DNA of 23,621 nucleotides from assembly GCA_019414025.1 (NCBI GenBank), contig DXMU01000024.1, positions 46,622 to 70,242 of the forward strand, given 5' to 3'. The position numbers and the translations under genes were made by a program. This DNA is from Collinsella sp. Its GTDB lineage: Bacteria; Actinomycetota; Coriobacteriia; Coriobacteriales; Coriobacteriaceae. Each line of letters starts with the position of its first letter. Position 1 is the first letter of the stretch. Under the pieces are notes generated by a model. It ran no database searches and was not told the origin of the DNA. It saw only the letters and a program-made list of their open reading frames with translations. Below, in pieces: positions 15,215 to 22,463 of this stretch.

Positions 15215-15979
15215 TTAGTGGCAGCTGCAGCCCTCGTGGCCCTCGTGCTCGTGATGGCCGTGGCAGCCGCAGGACTCGCCATGCTCGCGGGTGTGCTCGT
15301 GGTCGTGACCATGGCAGTCGCAGGTGGCCTCGCCGGTCTGAGCGAGCGTGCCGGCAATGAGGGCCTCGACGCAGGCATCGCAGCTGCCCTGGGCGCCCGC
15401 ATAGACCGTGATGCCAGCCTGGGTGAGCGCGTTGATGGCGCCGCCGCCGATACCGCCGCAGATGAGCGTGTCAACGCCACCGTTGGCAAGCAGACCCGCC
15501 AGGGCGCCGTGACCGGTGCCGCCGGTGCCTACGACTTGCTCGTTGAGCACCTTGCCATCTTGGATGTCGTAGATCTTGAACTGCTCGCTGCGGCCAAAGT
15601 GCATAAAGATGTTGCCGTTGTCGTACGTCGTTGCCACCCTCATGGTGCCGACCTCCTTTGCTGGCCATGCGGCCGTCGTCGTGGTGATGGGGGAGTATGC
15701 GATATTACCGCCCTCGATGACAATCGCTCGTCCATTGACCAACGCGTTTGCCACCTTGCGATGCGCGCGGCTGCTGATTGCCGCCACCGTGGCGCGGGCG
15801 ATGCCCATGTGCAGGGCGACGGCCTCCTGATTGAGGCCCTCCAGATCGCACAGGCGCAGTACTTCGAGCTCATCGACCGTCATATCGATAGCGTCTCCGC
15901 TGGCAAGGCCATCGGGGGTAAAGCCGCGATATTCGGGGATGATCCCAACGCGGCGCAGTTTTTCGCGTCTTCCAGCCAT
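15215..15979 (-). CDS. DUF134 helix-turn-helix / NifX-NifB cofactor-domain fusion with His/Cys tail
   Basis: The 254-residue protein has three parts. Residues 1-90 are a DUF134 domain (GRREKLRRVGIIPEYRGFTP, then a sigma-70 region 4-like helix-turn-helix around VDELEVLRLCDLEGLNQEAV and MGIARATVAAISSRAHRKV). Residues 113-218 are a NifX/NifB-type dinitrogenase cofactor-binding fold (RVATTYDNGNIFMHFGRSEQ, GHGALAGLLANGGVDTLICG, GGGAINALTQAGITVYAG). The last 35 residues hold 11 His and 6 Cys and probably bind metal. In related proteins this cofactor fold binds Fe-S or Mo-Fe precursors; no nitrogenase is implied. ATG 15979 has GGAGAG just upstream; the frame from 16009 would start inside the operator. 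The promoter region carries two matching palindromes that suggest autoregulation, and an internal start at 15643 may yield the cofactor domain alone. A metal- or Fe-S-responsive regulator is the best guess. Confidence 0.88.
   Translation of the reverse strand: MAGRREKLRRVGIIPEYRGFTPDGLASGDAIDMTVDELEVLRLCDLEGLNQEAVALHMGIARATVAAISSRAHRKVANALVNGRAIVIEGGNIAYSPITTTTAAWPAKEVGTMRVATTYDNGNIFMHFGRSEQFKIYDIQDGKVLNEQVVGTGGTGHGALAGLLANGGVDTLICGGIGGGAINALTQAGITVYAGAQGSCDACVEALIAGTLAQTGEATCDCHGHDHEHTREHGESCGCHGHHEHEGHEGCSCH
15641..15659 (-). promoter_or_regulatory. Internal consensus Shine-Dalgarno and in-frame ATG at the domain boundary
   Basis: On the minus strand AAAGGAGGT (15659-15651), a near-perfect anti-16S match, lies 7 bases before ATG (15643-15641), which is codon 113 of the DUF134-NifX gene in the same frame. 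Translation from here would make a 142-residue protein of the NifX domain plus His/Cys tail, without the DNA-binding domain. Confidence 0.65.
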
Positions 15980-15993
15980 ACACTCTCCAAATC

Positions 15994-16005
15994 TGACATA
16001 TGTCA
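15994..16005. promoter_or_regulatory. Operator-like palindrome A upstream of the DUF134-NifX gene
   Basis: TGACATATGTCA is a perfect 12-bp palindrome 14 bases upstream of the minus-strand ATG, at the expected transcription start of the candidate promoter (16011-16038). A second copy lies 53 bp away, centre to centre. A repressor bound here would block initiation. The likely ligand is the DUF134 domain encoded next to it, by inference. Confidence 0.6.
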
Positions 16006-16010
16006 ACAAT

Positions 16011-16038
16011 AGAATAGCGAACGTGCGGATTTGCGCAA
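16011..16038 (-). promoter_or_regulatory. Candidate promoter of the DUF134-NifX gene
   Basis: On the minus strand TTGCGC (16038-16033) and TATTCT (16016-16011) are separated by 16 bases. The predicted start falls inside palindrome A. Palindrome B lies just upstream of the -35, so the promoter is bracketed by the two sites. Confidence 0.5.
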
Positions 16039-16042
16039 GGAA

Positions 16043-16062
16043 TTTCTGGCATATGTCAGAAA
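16043..16062. promoter_or_regulatory. Operator-like palindrome B in the divergent DUF134/thyA region
   Basis: TTTCTGGCATATGTCAGAAA is a 20-bp palindrome with one mismatched pair. Its core TGGCATATGTCA differs from palindrome A by one base. It sits between the two divergent genes, upstream of the minus-strand -35 and 84 bases before the thyA ATG, so it could affect either gene. Confidence 0.6.
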
Positions 16063-16105
16063 ATGAGGGCTTATGTTTGGGCTGTGGGGCCGCGTGCGCC
16101 TGGGC

Positions 16106-16111
16106 TACAAT
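16106..16111 (+). promoter_or_regulatory. Candidate -10 element for thyA
   Basis: TACAAT lies 35 bases before the thyA ATG. The best upstream hexamer, TTGGGC (16077-16082), has a 23-base spacer, which is too long, so only the -10 is offered. Confidence 0.35.
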
Positions 16112-16145
16112 GAATCTCGCTTATAGGCGACTGACAGGAGGGTCA

Positions 16146-16994
16146 ATGAGCAAAGCTGATCAACAGTTTGTAACCATGTGCCGCGATATCTTGGACCATG
16201 GCACCACCACCGAGGGCCAAAAGGTCCGCCCGGTGTGGGAGGACGGCACCCCTGCCTATACCATTAAAAACTTTGGTGTCACGGCGCGCTATGATCTGCG
16301 CGAGGAGTTCCCCGCGCTCACCCTGCGCCGTACGGCGCTTAAGTCTGCCATGGACGAGATTCTGTGGATCTATCAAAAGAAGTCCAATAACGTGCATGAC
16401 CTCAACAGCCATATCTGGGATGAGTGGGCCGATGAGACCGGTTCCATCGGTAAAGCCTACGGCTATCAGATTGGTCAGAAGAGCCATTACGCCGAGGGCG
16501 ACTTCGACCAGATGGACCGTGTACTGTACGACCTTAAGCACACGCCGTATAGTCGCCGCATTATGACCAATACGTACGTGTTTAGCGATCTGTCCGAGAT
16601 GCACCTTTATCCATGCGCCTATAGCGTGACCTATAACGTGACGCAGCGTCCTCAGGACGACAAGCCGACGCTCAACATGATTCTCAACCAGCGCAGCCAG
16701 GACATTTTAGCCGCGAACAACTGGAACGTGTGCCAGTACGCCATTTTGCTGATGATGGTCGCGCAGTCGGTCGATATGATTCCCGGTGAGCTGCTGCACG
16801 TGATCGCTGACGCCCATATCTATGATCGTCATGTCGATATCGTCCGCGAGCTTATCGAGCGTCCGCAGTTTGCGGCACCCAAGGTAACGCTCAACCCCGA
16901 TGTGCATGACTTCTATGCGTTTACGACCGATGACCTGATCGTCGAGGGCTATGAGCACGGCCCTCAGGTCAAGAACATCCCCATTGCGGTGTAG
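16146..16994 (+). CDS. thyA: Thymidylate synthase ThyA
   Basis: ThyA methylates dUMP to dTMP using methylenetetrahydrofolate, releasing dihydrofolate. The 282-residue protein has the folate/dUMP-binding landmarks RYDLREEFPALTLRRTALKS, LWIYQKKSNNVHDL and WDEWADETGSIGKAYGYQ, the catalytic cysteine C157 in LYPCAYSVTYN, then NQRSQDILAANNWNVCQYA and VIADAHIYDRHVD. The residue after the catalytic Cys is Ala where many ThyA have His (PCH), and the protein is longer than the 264-residue E. coli form, resembling a longer Gram-positive type. ATG 16146 is set by AGGAGGG (16136-16142), although the frame is open further upstream to 15831. The folA gene follows at once, and DHFR recycles the dihydrofolate that ThyA produces. 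Confidence 0.96.
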   Translation: MSKADQQFVTMCRDILDHGTTTEGQKVRPVWEDGTPAYTIKNFGVTARYDLREEFPALTLRRTALKSAMDEILWIYQKKSNNVHDLNSHIWDEWADETGSIGKAYGYQIGQKSHYAEGDFDQMDRVLYDLKHTPYSRRIMTNTYVFSDLSEMHLYPCAYSVTYNVTQRPQDDKPTLNMILNQRSQDILAANNWNVCQYAILLMMVAQSVDMIPGELLHVIADAHIYDRHVDIVRELIERPQFAAPKVTLNPDVHDFYAFTTDDLIVEGYEHGPQVKNIPIAV

Positions 16995-17003
16995 GTGACG
17001 CGC

Positions 17004-17522
17004 ATGACGTGTAAGCTTTCTGCCATCGTCGCCGTGTGTGACGACTGGGGTATTGGCTGCGAGGGCGATATGGTGGTGTCCAATCGCGCCGATATGCGCC
17101 ATTTTGTGGCCTGCACCAAGGGCTGCCCGGTTATCATGGGACGCAAGACGCTGCTGAGTTTTCCCGGCGGGCGTCCGCTCAAGAACCGCCGCAATATCGT
17201 GCTTACGCGCGATATAGGCTTTACCCGCGAGGGCGTCGACGTGGTGCATAGCGTTGACGAAGCGCTCTCTGCGGTTGCCGATGAGCTCGTTGCCTGGGTG
17301 ATCGGTGGCGGCGATGTCTATCGGCAGTTTTTGCCGTACTGCGTGGAGGCCGAGGTCACTCATAACCACTGCGTGCATGTCGTGGACACGTATTTTCCCG
17401 ACTTGGACGCCGATCCCGCGTGGGAGATTGCGCAGCGTAGCGGGGTCGCGACGATTGCCGCCGGTGAGGGTGACGAGGGCGTCAATTATGAGTTCGTGAC
17501 GTATCGTCGCATCGAGGCGTAA
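17004..17522 (+). CDS. folA: Dihydrofolate reductase
   Basis: DHFR reduces dihydrofolate to tetrahydrofolate with NADPH. The 172-residue protein shows AVCDDWGIGCEGDMV near the N-terminus (the WGIG loop), ADMRHFVACT with the conserved acidic residue of the substrate helix, VIMGRKTLLSFPGGRPLKNR, and WVIGGGDVYRQFLPYC for NADPH binding, then the C-terminal THNHCVHVVDTYFPDLD. Two starts are possible: GTG 16995, directly after the thyA stop, and ATG 17004. ATG 17004 is preferred because AGGTGA (16993-16998) is 5 bases upstream. The thyA-folA pair is a common operon; a hairpin follows 45 bases after the stop. Confidence 0.94.
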   Translation: MTCKLSAIVAVCDDWGIGCEGDMVVSNRADMRHFVACTKGCPVIMGRKTLLSFPGGRPLKNRRNIVLTRDIGFTREGVDVVHSVDEALSAVADELVAWVIGGGDVYRQFLPYCVEAEVTHNHCVHVVDTYFPDLDADPAWEIAQRSGVATIAAGEGDEGVNYEFVTYRRIEA

Positions 17523-17567
17523 ATCGTCTGGCGTGAACGGTATCATCGTGTTGATTGAATGCATGGG

Positions 17568-17592
17568 GCGGCGCTTAGCGTCGCCTCGTTTG
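17568..17592 (+). terminator. Candidate terminator after folA
   Basis: The stem GGCGGCGC / GCGTCGCC (8 bp, one G-U) with a TTA loop is followed by TCGTTT. The T-tract is short, but it sits in the only gap between folA and the next gene. Confidence 0.45.
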
Positions 17593-17631
17593 GTATAGAT
17601 GTGCTGTAAAGAAGGGTGCGGGCTGGCTGCT

Positions 17632-18546
17632 ATGACTGATGCCGTTGAGGTTCTGCGAATTGATTCGCTCGAGGACGAGCGGCTCGATGCCTACGTGCGA
17701 CTGACCGAGCGTGAGCTTCGCTGCGTGCTGGAGCCGCAGAAGGGCATTTTTATCGCTGAGAGTGCCAAGGTCATCGAGCGTGCGGTTCGCGCCGGATATG
17801 AGCCGGTGAGCTTTCTTTTGGGCGAGCGCTGGCTCGACCAGATGATGCCGCTGTTTGACCAGCTTGTCGTGCGCGAGGGAGCGGGTCCGGTTCCCGTGTT
17901 CGTGGCCTCCATGGAGCTCATGGAGCAGTTGACGGGCTTTAACGTGACGCGCGGCGCGCTGGCGGCGTTCCGTCGCCCGCGTCAGATTCCGGTTGATGAG
18001 TTCTTGGGCGGCGTCGTCGAGGCGGTGGGGGATCGTCCGGTGCGCGTGTGCGTGCTTGAGGGTATTGTCGATCACACCAATGTTGGCGCGATTTTCCGCT
18101 CGGCTGCCGCATTGAACGTTGACGGTATTTTGGTCAGCCCGACGTGCTGCGACCCGCTGTACCGTCGCTCGGCCCGGGTGAGCATGGGCACCGTGTTTCA
18201 GGTGCCGTGGACGCGCATTGGCAGCGAGGCTCGTGTGTGGCCGCATGATGGTCTGAGCGCGTTGCACGATGCCGGCTTTTCGTGCGCCGCTATGGCGTTG
18301 ACGGACGATTCCGTATCGCTGGACGATCCCGTGCTGCAGAAGATTGATCGCTTGGCGCTTTTTATGGGTACCGAGGGTGCCGGCTTGGGCGCCAAGACCA
18401 TTGCCGGCTGTGACCGCGCGGTGCGCATTCCGATGGCGCACGGGGTCGATTCGCTTAACGTTGCCGCGGCGAGCGCCGTCGCCTTTTGGCAGCTGTGCCC
18501 GCACGTGAGCAATGAGTATCACTACCAGCCGGGTTTGTATCACTAG
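17632..18546 (+). CDS. SpoU/TrmH-family RNA 2'-O-methyltransferase
   Basis: This is a SPOUT-class knotted methyltransferase using SAM to methylate ribose in rRNA or tRNA. The 304-residue protein has an N-terminal substrate-binding part (about 1-120, with ERELRCVLEPQKGIFIAES typical of rRNA-type members) and the three C-terminal trefoil-knot motifs: NVGAIFRSAAALNVDGI (about 150-166), LFMGTEGAGL (about 243-252) and IPMAHGVDSLNVAAASAVAF (about 266-285). The exact target nucleotide cannot be told from the sequence. ATG 17632 is chosen by homology of the N-terminus; an in-frame ATG at 17599 would add 11 Cys/Gly-rich residues, and neither start has a clear Shine-Dalgarno, so the start is uncertain by these residues. 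Confidence 0.9.
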   Translation: MTDAVEVLRIDSLEDERLDAYVRLTERELRCVLEPQKGIFIAESAKVIERAVRAGYEPVSFLLGERWLDQMMPLFDQLVVREGAGPVPVFVASMELMEQLTGFNVTRGALAAFRRPRQIPVDEFLGGVVEAVGDRPVRVCVLEGIVDHTNVGAIFRSAAALNVDGILVSPTCCDPLYRRSARVSMGTVFQVPWTRIGSEARVWPHDGLSALHDAGFSCAAMALTDDSVSLDDPVLQKIDRLALFMGTEGAGLGAKTIAGCDRAVRIPMAHGVDSLNVAAASAVAFWQLCPHVSNEYHYQPGLYH

Positions 18547-18670
18547 GCAGTTTTCCGCACCGCGCTCTAATTCGGGGTGTTTCGGTCGCCGCCAGTCGGT
18601 GCTAAGCTGGTTTTGGCTTTGGTTTTAAATTGCTGTTTTGCTGTTTGACGTATGCGTGTGGGGAGGGCGT

Positions 18671-20020
18671 GTGGCTAAGAAATCTACGGCTATCGATGTA
18701 ACGCAAGGTGTCATTTGGCAGCAACTACTGTCGCTGTGCGTTCCCATCTTTTTTAGTTCGTTTTTTCAGCAGGCCTACACGCTTATCGGTACCTATATCG
18801 TCGGTCAGTTTGGCGGCAAACTCGCGTTGGGCGGCATTCAGGCCACGATGGTCCTCACCGAGCTCTGCATTGGCTTTTGCGTTGGCGTCGGCGCCGGCTG
18901 CGCGGTCATTACCGGTCAGTATTTTGGCCAGCACGATGATGAACGGCTGAGTCGTTCGGTCCATACCGCCATGACGCTCGCGCTGGTGGGCGGTATCGTT
19001 TTCTCGATTCTTGGCATAGTGTTCGTTGAGCCCATGCTGGTGCTTATGAACACGCCGCATGAACTATTGGCCGAGGGCGTGGCCTATGCTCGCTGTTATT
19101 TTGCCGCGATGGTTGCGGCACTGCTGCTTAATATGGGAACCGCACTGCTGCGTGCCGTGGGCGACACACGCGGCCCCGCCGTGATCATTGCCTCTGGCTG
19201 CCTGGTTAACGTGGTGCTGGATATCATCTTTGTCGCTGTGTTGCATATGGAGGCGCTGGGCTGCGGCATCGCAGTGGCGCTGACCATTTGCTCCAATGCA
19301 ACGATGATCGTGTTTCGCATGATGCGCGCTCCGGGTGCATGGCGTCTTTCGCTGTCTAAGCTCGGCATCGATCGCGGTATTTGCAAGAGTATGATCTCGT
19401 GTGGTCTGCCACTCGGTTTTCAATCGGCTGCCTATTCGATCTCGAACGTGCTGATCCAGGTGTCGGTTAATTCGTTTGGCGCCGAGGTCACGACTGCTTG
19501 GGGTCTATCTGGGCGCCTGGATGGCATTATCTGGATGGTGACCGAGGCGCTCGGCGTATCGATCACTACGTTCTCGGCGCAGAACTTTGGCGCGCGCAAT
19601 TACGAGCGCATGCGCAAGGGCTACCATACGTCGCTCGTGCTGTCGTTTATGCTCATTGGTGGCCTGTCTGCCGTGCTGCTGGTGTTCTCGGGTCCGTTGT
19701 CGCGTCTGTTTGTCGACGATGCTTCGATTTCGGCGTACACCACGACGATTCTTCACTTTATCGCGCCGTTCTACGCGATTTTCTCGATTATCGAAAACGC
19801 GTCGGGCTCCATTCGCGGTGCCGGCGTGAGCTTGCAGCCCATGCTGCTCACGATTTTTGGCACCGTCGTGCTCAGGGTGATCTGGGTGTTTGCGATCATG
19901 CCCTTCGATCCGTCGCTTGAGCATCTACTGCTGGTCTACCCCGTAACCTGGCTCATCACCGCAACCATGTTCACCATCTACCACCACAGCGGCAACTGGC
20001 TAGGCCGCGCCACCGCCTAG
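18671..20020 (+). CDS. MATE-family multidrug/cation exporter
   Basis: The 449-residue integral membrane protein has about 12 hydrophobic segments arranged as two repeats of six, as in NorM/DinF-type MATE carriers. Landmarks are LLSLCVPIFFSSFFQQAYTL and VGQFGGKLALGGIQATMV in the first half and the equivalent LGLPLGFQSAAYSI-like and FGAEVTTAWGLSGRLDGI stretches in the second. MATE proteins export drugs or metabolites in exchange for Na+ or H+. GTG 18671 is chosen because GGGAGG (18661-18666) lies 4 bases upstream; the frame is open from TTG 18638. The substrate is not predictable. It is followed by a repeat and a pseudogene, so it is probably monocistronic. Confidence 0.9.
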   Translation: MAKKSTAIDVTQGVIWQQLLSLCVPIFFSSFFQQAYTLIGTYIVGQFGGKLALGGIQATMVLTELCIGFCVGVGAGCAVITGQYFGQHDDERLSRSVHTAMTLALVGGIVFSILGIVFVEPMLVLMNTPHELLAEGVAYARCYFAAMVAALLLNMGTALLRAVGDTRGPAVIIASGCLVNVVLDIIFVAVLHMEALGCGIAVALTICSNATMIVFRMMRAPGAWRLSLSKLGIDRGICKSMISCGLPLGFQSAAYSISNVLIQVSVNSFGAEVTTAWGLSGRLDGIIWMVTEALGVSITTFSAQNFGARNYERMRKGYHTSLVLSFMLIGGLSAVLLVFSGPLSRLFVDDASISAYTTTILHFIAPFYAIFSIIENASGSIRGAGVSLQPMLLTIFGTVVLRVIWVFAIMPFDPSLEHLLLVYPVTWLITATMFTIYHHSGNWLGRATA

Positions 20021-20043
20021 CTCATCCGTCGGATACCCCTGAT

Positions 20044-20112
20044 AAGTTGCGGTGAAATAGTTCCTGAAAAGTCCTTGCGGACCGTCAAACAAGTACTATT
20101 CCACCGCAACTT
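20044..20112. repeat. Imperfect long inverted repeat (hairpin element)
   Basis: Arms AAGTTGCGGTGAAATAGT (20044-20061) and ACTATTCCACCGCAACTT (20095-20112) are complementary at 17 of 18 positions. Between them lies a smaller hairpin GTCC-TTGC-GGAC (20071-20082). The whole 69-base unit could fold into one extended structure. There is no T-tract on either side, so it is not an ordinary terminator. It looks like an intergenic repeat or non-autonomous element, between the MATE gene and the broken cobO. Confidence 0.7.
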
Positions 20113-20149
20113 CCTTATGAGCTTTAGGTGTTGGCGGATAACGAATCAA

Positions 20150-20397
20150 TTAGTATTCGATGCCTTGGCGGGCTAGGAGACCTTCATCGAAGTAGTGTTT
20201 GACGGGGCGCATTTCGGTTACTAGGTCGGCAAGGTCGGCGAGGGGTAGCAAGCCGCGGCCGGGGAGCACGAGCTCCGTGGTGGCGGGCTTTATCGCAATC
20301 AGTTCCTCGACATCCTCTCGCGCCCCAAAGCAGCCGTCGTCTTGCCCTTGCCGTCGCCTGTATAGATTTGAACCTTGCCGACTTACAGTGATGCCAT
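20150..20397 (-). pseudogene. cobO: Remnant of cobO, cob(I)alamin adenosyltransferase
   Basis: Read on the minus strand, 20397-20323 encodes the CobO N-terminus with its P-loop, GKVQIYTGDGKGKTTAALG, preceded by ATG-GCA-TCA-CTG and an in-frame TAA (20385-20383). In a different frame, about 20320-20150 encodes the CobO C-terminus: EDVEELIAIKPATTELVLPG and LVTEMRPVKHYFDEGLLARQ, ending GIEY-stop. Roughly 100 central codons are missing and the two halves are out of frame. CobO (BtuR type) adenosylates corrinoids in cobalamin synthesis or salvage. The remnant has an early stop, a large internal deletion and a frameshift, so it is non-functional. The junction falls near 20313-20322. This fills most of the 469-base gap between the MATE gene and ftsH. 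Confidence 0.88.
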
Positions 20398-20444
20398 CTC
20401 TGTCCTTTCGTGCCCGGCGTCGGTTTATCGTCGCTCGGGTTGGG

Positions 20445-20450
20445 TATTCT
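20445..20450 (+). promoter_or_regulatory. Candidate -10 element for ftsH
   Basis: TATTCT lies 40 bases before the preferred ftsH start. TTTATC about 15 bases upstream is a possible weak -35. The region is the leader of the disrupted cobO on the other strand, so the two promoters would have been divergent. Confidence 0.35.
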
Positions 20451-20489
20451 AGAAACCATTATCAACCCCAGTAGATGGAGTTCAAGCAG

Positions 20490-22382
20490 ATGGAGATGGA
20501 TGACAACAAGCGTAGACGGAATATGATCCTCTACGTGCTCATCGCCTTCGTCGTCTACCTCGTGCTCTCGACCGTTCTGTTCCCCAACATCGGTCACACG
20601 CAGCAGATTACGAAGACCGATTACTCGACGTTTGTCAAGGCACTCGATAAGAAGAGTGTCGACAAGGTCGAGTACAACACGGACGATTACTCGATTTATT
20701 ACACCAAGAAGGGCGAGGACGAGAACATCGCCTATAAGACGACCGGTGTGCCGAACGATGCGGGCTTTACCGATCGCGTGCTTGAGTCTGGCGCTTCGCT
20801 GGAGTCGGTCGTTCCCGATAAAAACTCGGGTTTGATGACCTACTACCTGCTCACACTCATTCTTCCCATGGCGATTTTCTTCCTCATCGGTTGGTGGCTC
20901 AACCGCCGCATGAAGAAGGCTATGGGCGATGACGGCCCGTCGATGAACTTTGGCGGCGGCGGTTTTGGCGGCGGCGGACTGGGTAAGTCCGGCGCGCGCG
21001 TGATCGCCTCCAAGGACGTGGGCGTGACCTTTAAGGACGTCGCCGGCCAGGAAGAGGCCAAGGAGTCTCTCAAGGAGGTCGTCGACTTTCTGGAGAAGCC
21101 GCAGCGCTACGAGGAGATCGGCGCCAAGCTGCCGCGCGGTGCTCTCCTTGTTGGCCCTCCGGGTACCGGTAAGACCCTGCTAGCCAAGGCTGTTGCCGGC
21201 GAAGCTGGTGTTCCGTTCTTTAGCATTTCGGGTTCTGAGTTCGTCGAGATGTTCGTCGGCCGTGGCGCCGCCAAGGTGCGCGACCTGTTTAAGCAGGCCA
21301 AGGAAAAGGCCCCGTGCATTGTGTTTATCGACGAGATCGATACCATCGGCAAAAAGCGTGACGGCGGCGGCTTTAGCGGCAACGACGAGCGCGAGCAGAC
21401 GCTCAATCAGTTGCTGACCGAGATGGATGGCTTCGATAACCACAAGGGTATCGTTGTCCTCGCTGCCACCAACCGTCCCGACAGCCTCGATCCGGCCCTG
21501 CTGCGCCCCGGTCGTTTTGACCGCCGCATTCCCGTTGAGCTGCCCGATCTGACCGGTCGTAAGAACATTCTTGAGCTGCATGCCAAGAGCGTGAAGACGC
21601 AGCCGCCGATCGACCTGACCGCGATTGCCCGCGCCACGCCCGGTGCCTCGGGCGCTGACCTGGCCAATATCATCAACGAGGGCGCCCTGCGTGCCGTTCG
21701 CGAGGGTCGCAAGCGTGCAACCCAGGACGACTTCGAGGAGTCGGTGGAGGTCGTCATCGCCGGCCAGCAGCGTAAGTCCACGGTGCTGTCCGACCACGAG
21801 AAGCAGGTTGTTTCTTACCACGAGATCGGCCATGCCATCGTTGCCGCCCGCCAGAAGGGCTCTGCACCGGTCACGAAGATCACCATCGTGCCGCGCACGA
21901 GCGGTGCTCTGGGCTACACCATGCAGGTCGAGGAGGATGAGCGCTTCCTGACCACGCGCCAGGAGGTCCTGGACAAGCTCGCCGTCTATTGCGGTGGCCG
22001 TGCAGCCGAGGAGCTCATCTTTGGTGAGATGACGACCGGCGCCGCCAACGATATCGAGCAGGCCACCAAGCTCGCCCGTAACATGGTGACGCGCTTTGGT
22101 ATGTCCGATGAGTTTGGCATGATGGCACTCGGTACCGTTCAGAATGCGTACCTTAACCAGGACACGTCGCTCACCTGCGCCCCCGGTACGGCCGAGCGCG
22201 TGGACGCGATTGTCGCCAAGCTGATCGAGGATGCGCACGACCGCGCTCTGCAGATCCTCAAGGAGAACAAGTTTAAGCTCCATGAGCTGGCCCGTTATCT
22301 GTACAAGAAGGAGACCATTACGGGTGAGGAGTTCATGAACCTCCTCACGCGCGAGAATCCGCTGATGCCCACGCAGCAGTAA
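20490..22382 (+). CDS. ftsH: ATP-dependent zinc metalloprotease FtsH
   Basis: FtsH is the membrane-anchored AAA+ protease that degrades misfolded membrane proteins and regulatory proteins. With the chosen start it has 630 residues. There are two membrane segments (about 12-33 and 111-130) around an extracytoplasmic domain, a Gly-rich linker (NFGGGGFGGGGLGKSG), and the AAA domain with Walker A GPPGTGKT near 222, Walker B CIVFIDEIDTIG near 279 and the second region of homology ATNRPDSLDPALLRPGRFDR. The protease domain has the zinc site HEIGH (H444-H448) and the third ligand D521 in ANDIEQAT. ATG 20490 has TGGAG (20476-20480) 9 bases upstream; ATG 20475, five codons earlier, has no ribosome site but is also possible. 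A strong terminator follows. Confidence 0.96.
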   Translation: MEMDDNKRRRNMILYVLIAFVVYLVLSTVLFPNIGHTQQITKTDYSTFVKALDKKSVDKVEYNTDDYSIYYTKKGEDENIAYKTTGVPNDAGFTDRVLESGASLESVVPDKNSGLMTYYLLTLILPMAIFFLIGWWLNRRMKKAMGDDGPSMNFGGGGFGGGGLGKSGARVIASKDVGVTFKDVAGQEEAKESLKEVVDFLEKPQRYEEIGAKLPRGALLVGPPGTGKTLLAKAVAGEAGVPFFSISGSEFVEMFVGRGAAKVRDLFKQAKEKAPCIVFIDEIDTIGKKRDGGGFSGNDEREQTLNQLLTEMDGFDNHKGIVVLAATNRPDSLDPALLRPGRFDRRIPVELPDLTGRKNILELHAKSVKTQPPIDLTAIARATPGASGADLANIINEGALRAVREGRKRATQDDFEESVEVVIAGQQRKSTVLSDHEKQVVSYHEIGHAIVAARQKGSAPVTKITIVPRTSGALGYTMQVEEDERFLTTRQEVLDKLAVYCGGRAAEELIFGEMTTGAANDIEQATKLARNMVTRFGMSDEFGMMALGTVQNAYLNQDTSLTCAPGTAERVDAIVAKLIEDAHDRALQILKENKFKLHELARYLYKKETITGEEFMNLLTRENPLMPTQQ

Positions 22383-22408
22383 AGCCGCGGCCGAGCCAGT
22401 AAACGCCG

Positions 22409-22447
22409 ACGCCCCATTTGAGCAGCTTACTCAAATGGGGCGTTTTG
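22409..22447 (+). terminator. Rho-independent terminator after ftsH
   Basis: The 14-bp perfect stem ACGCCCCATTTGAG / CTCAAATGGGGCGT (22409-22422 and 22430-22443) has a 7-base loop CAGCTTA and is followed by TTT-GCTT. It ends about 17 bases before the next start, so the DUF523 gene depends on read-through or an unseen promoter. Confidence 0.92.
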
Positions 22448-22463
22448 CTTGAGAGGGATGGAA

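Noticed and set aside
15113..16012. Plus-strand 299-codon frame opposite the DUF134-NifX gene
   Set aside because: The minus strand encodes two recognisable domains with a good start. The plus frame is repetitive Ala/Val/Gly sequence and overlaps the ffh hairpin.
15831..16145. N-terminal extension of ThyA by 105 residues
   Set aside because: It would cross the operator region and overlap the opposing gene. AGGAGGG before ATG 16146 and homology set the true start.
20021..20150. Inverted repeat as the terminator of the MATE gene
   Set aside because: It has no T-tract on either side and an elaborate nested structure; listed as a repeat instead. Some termination activity cannot be excluded.
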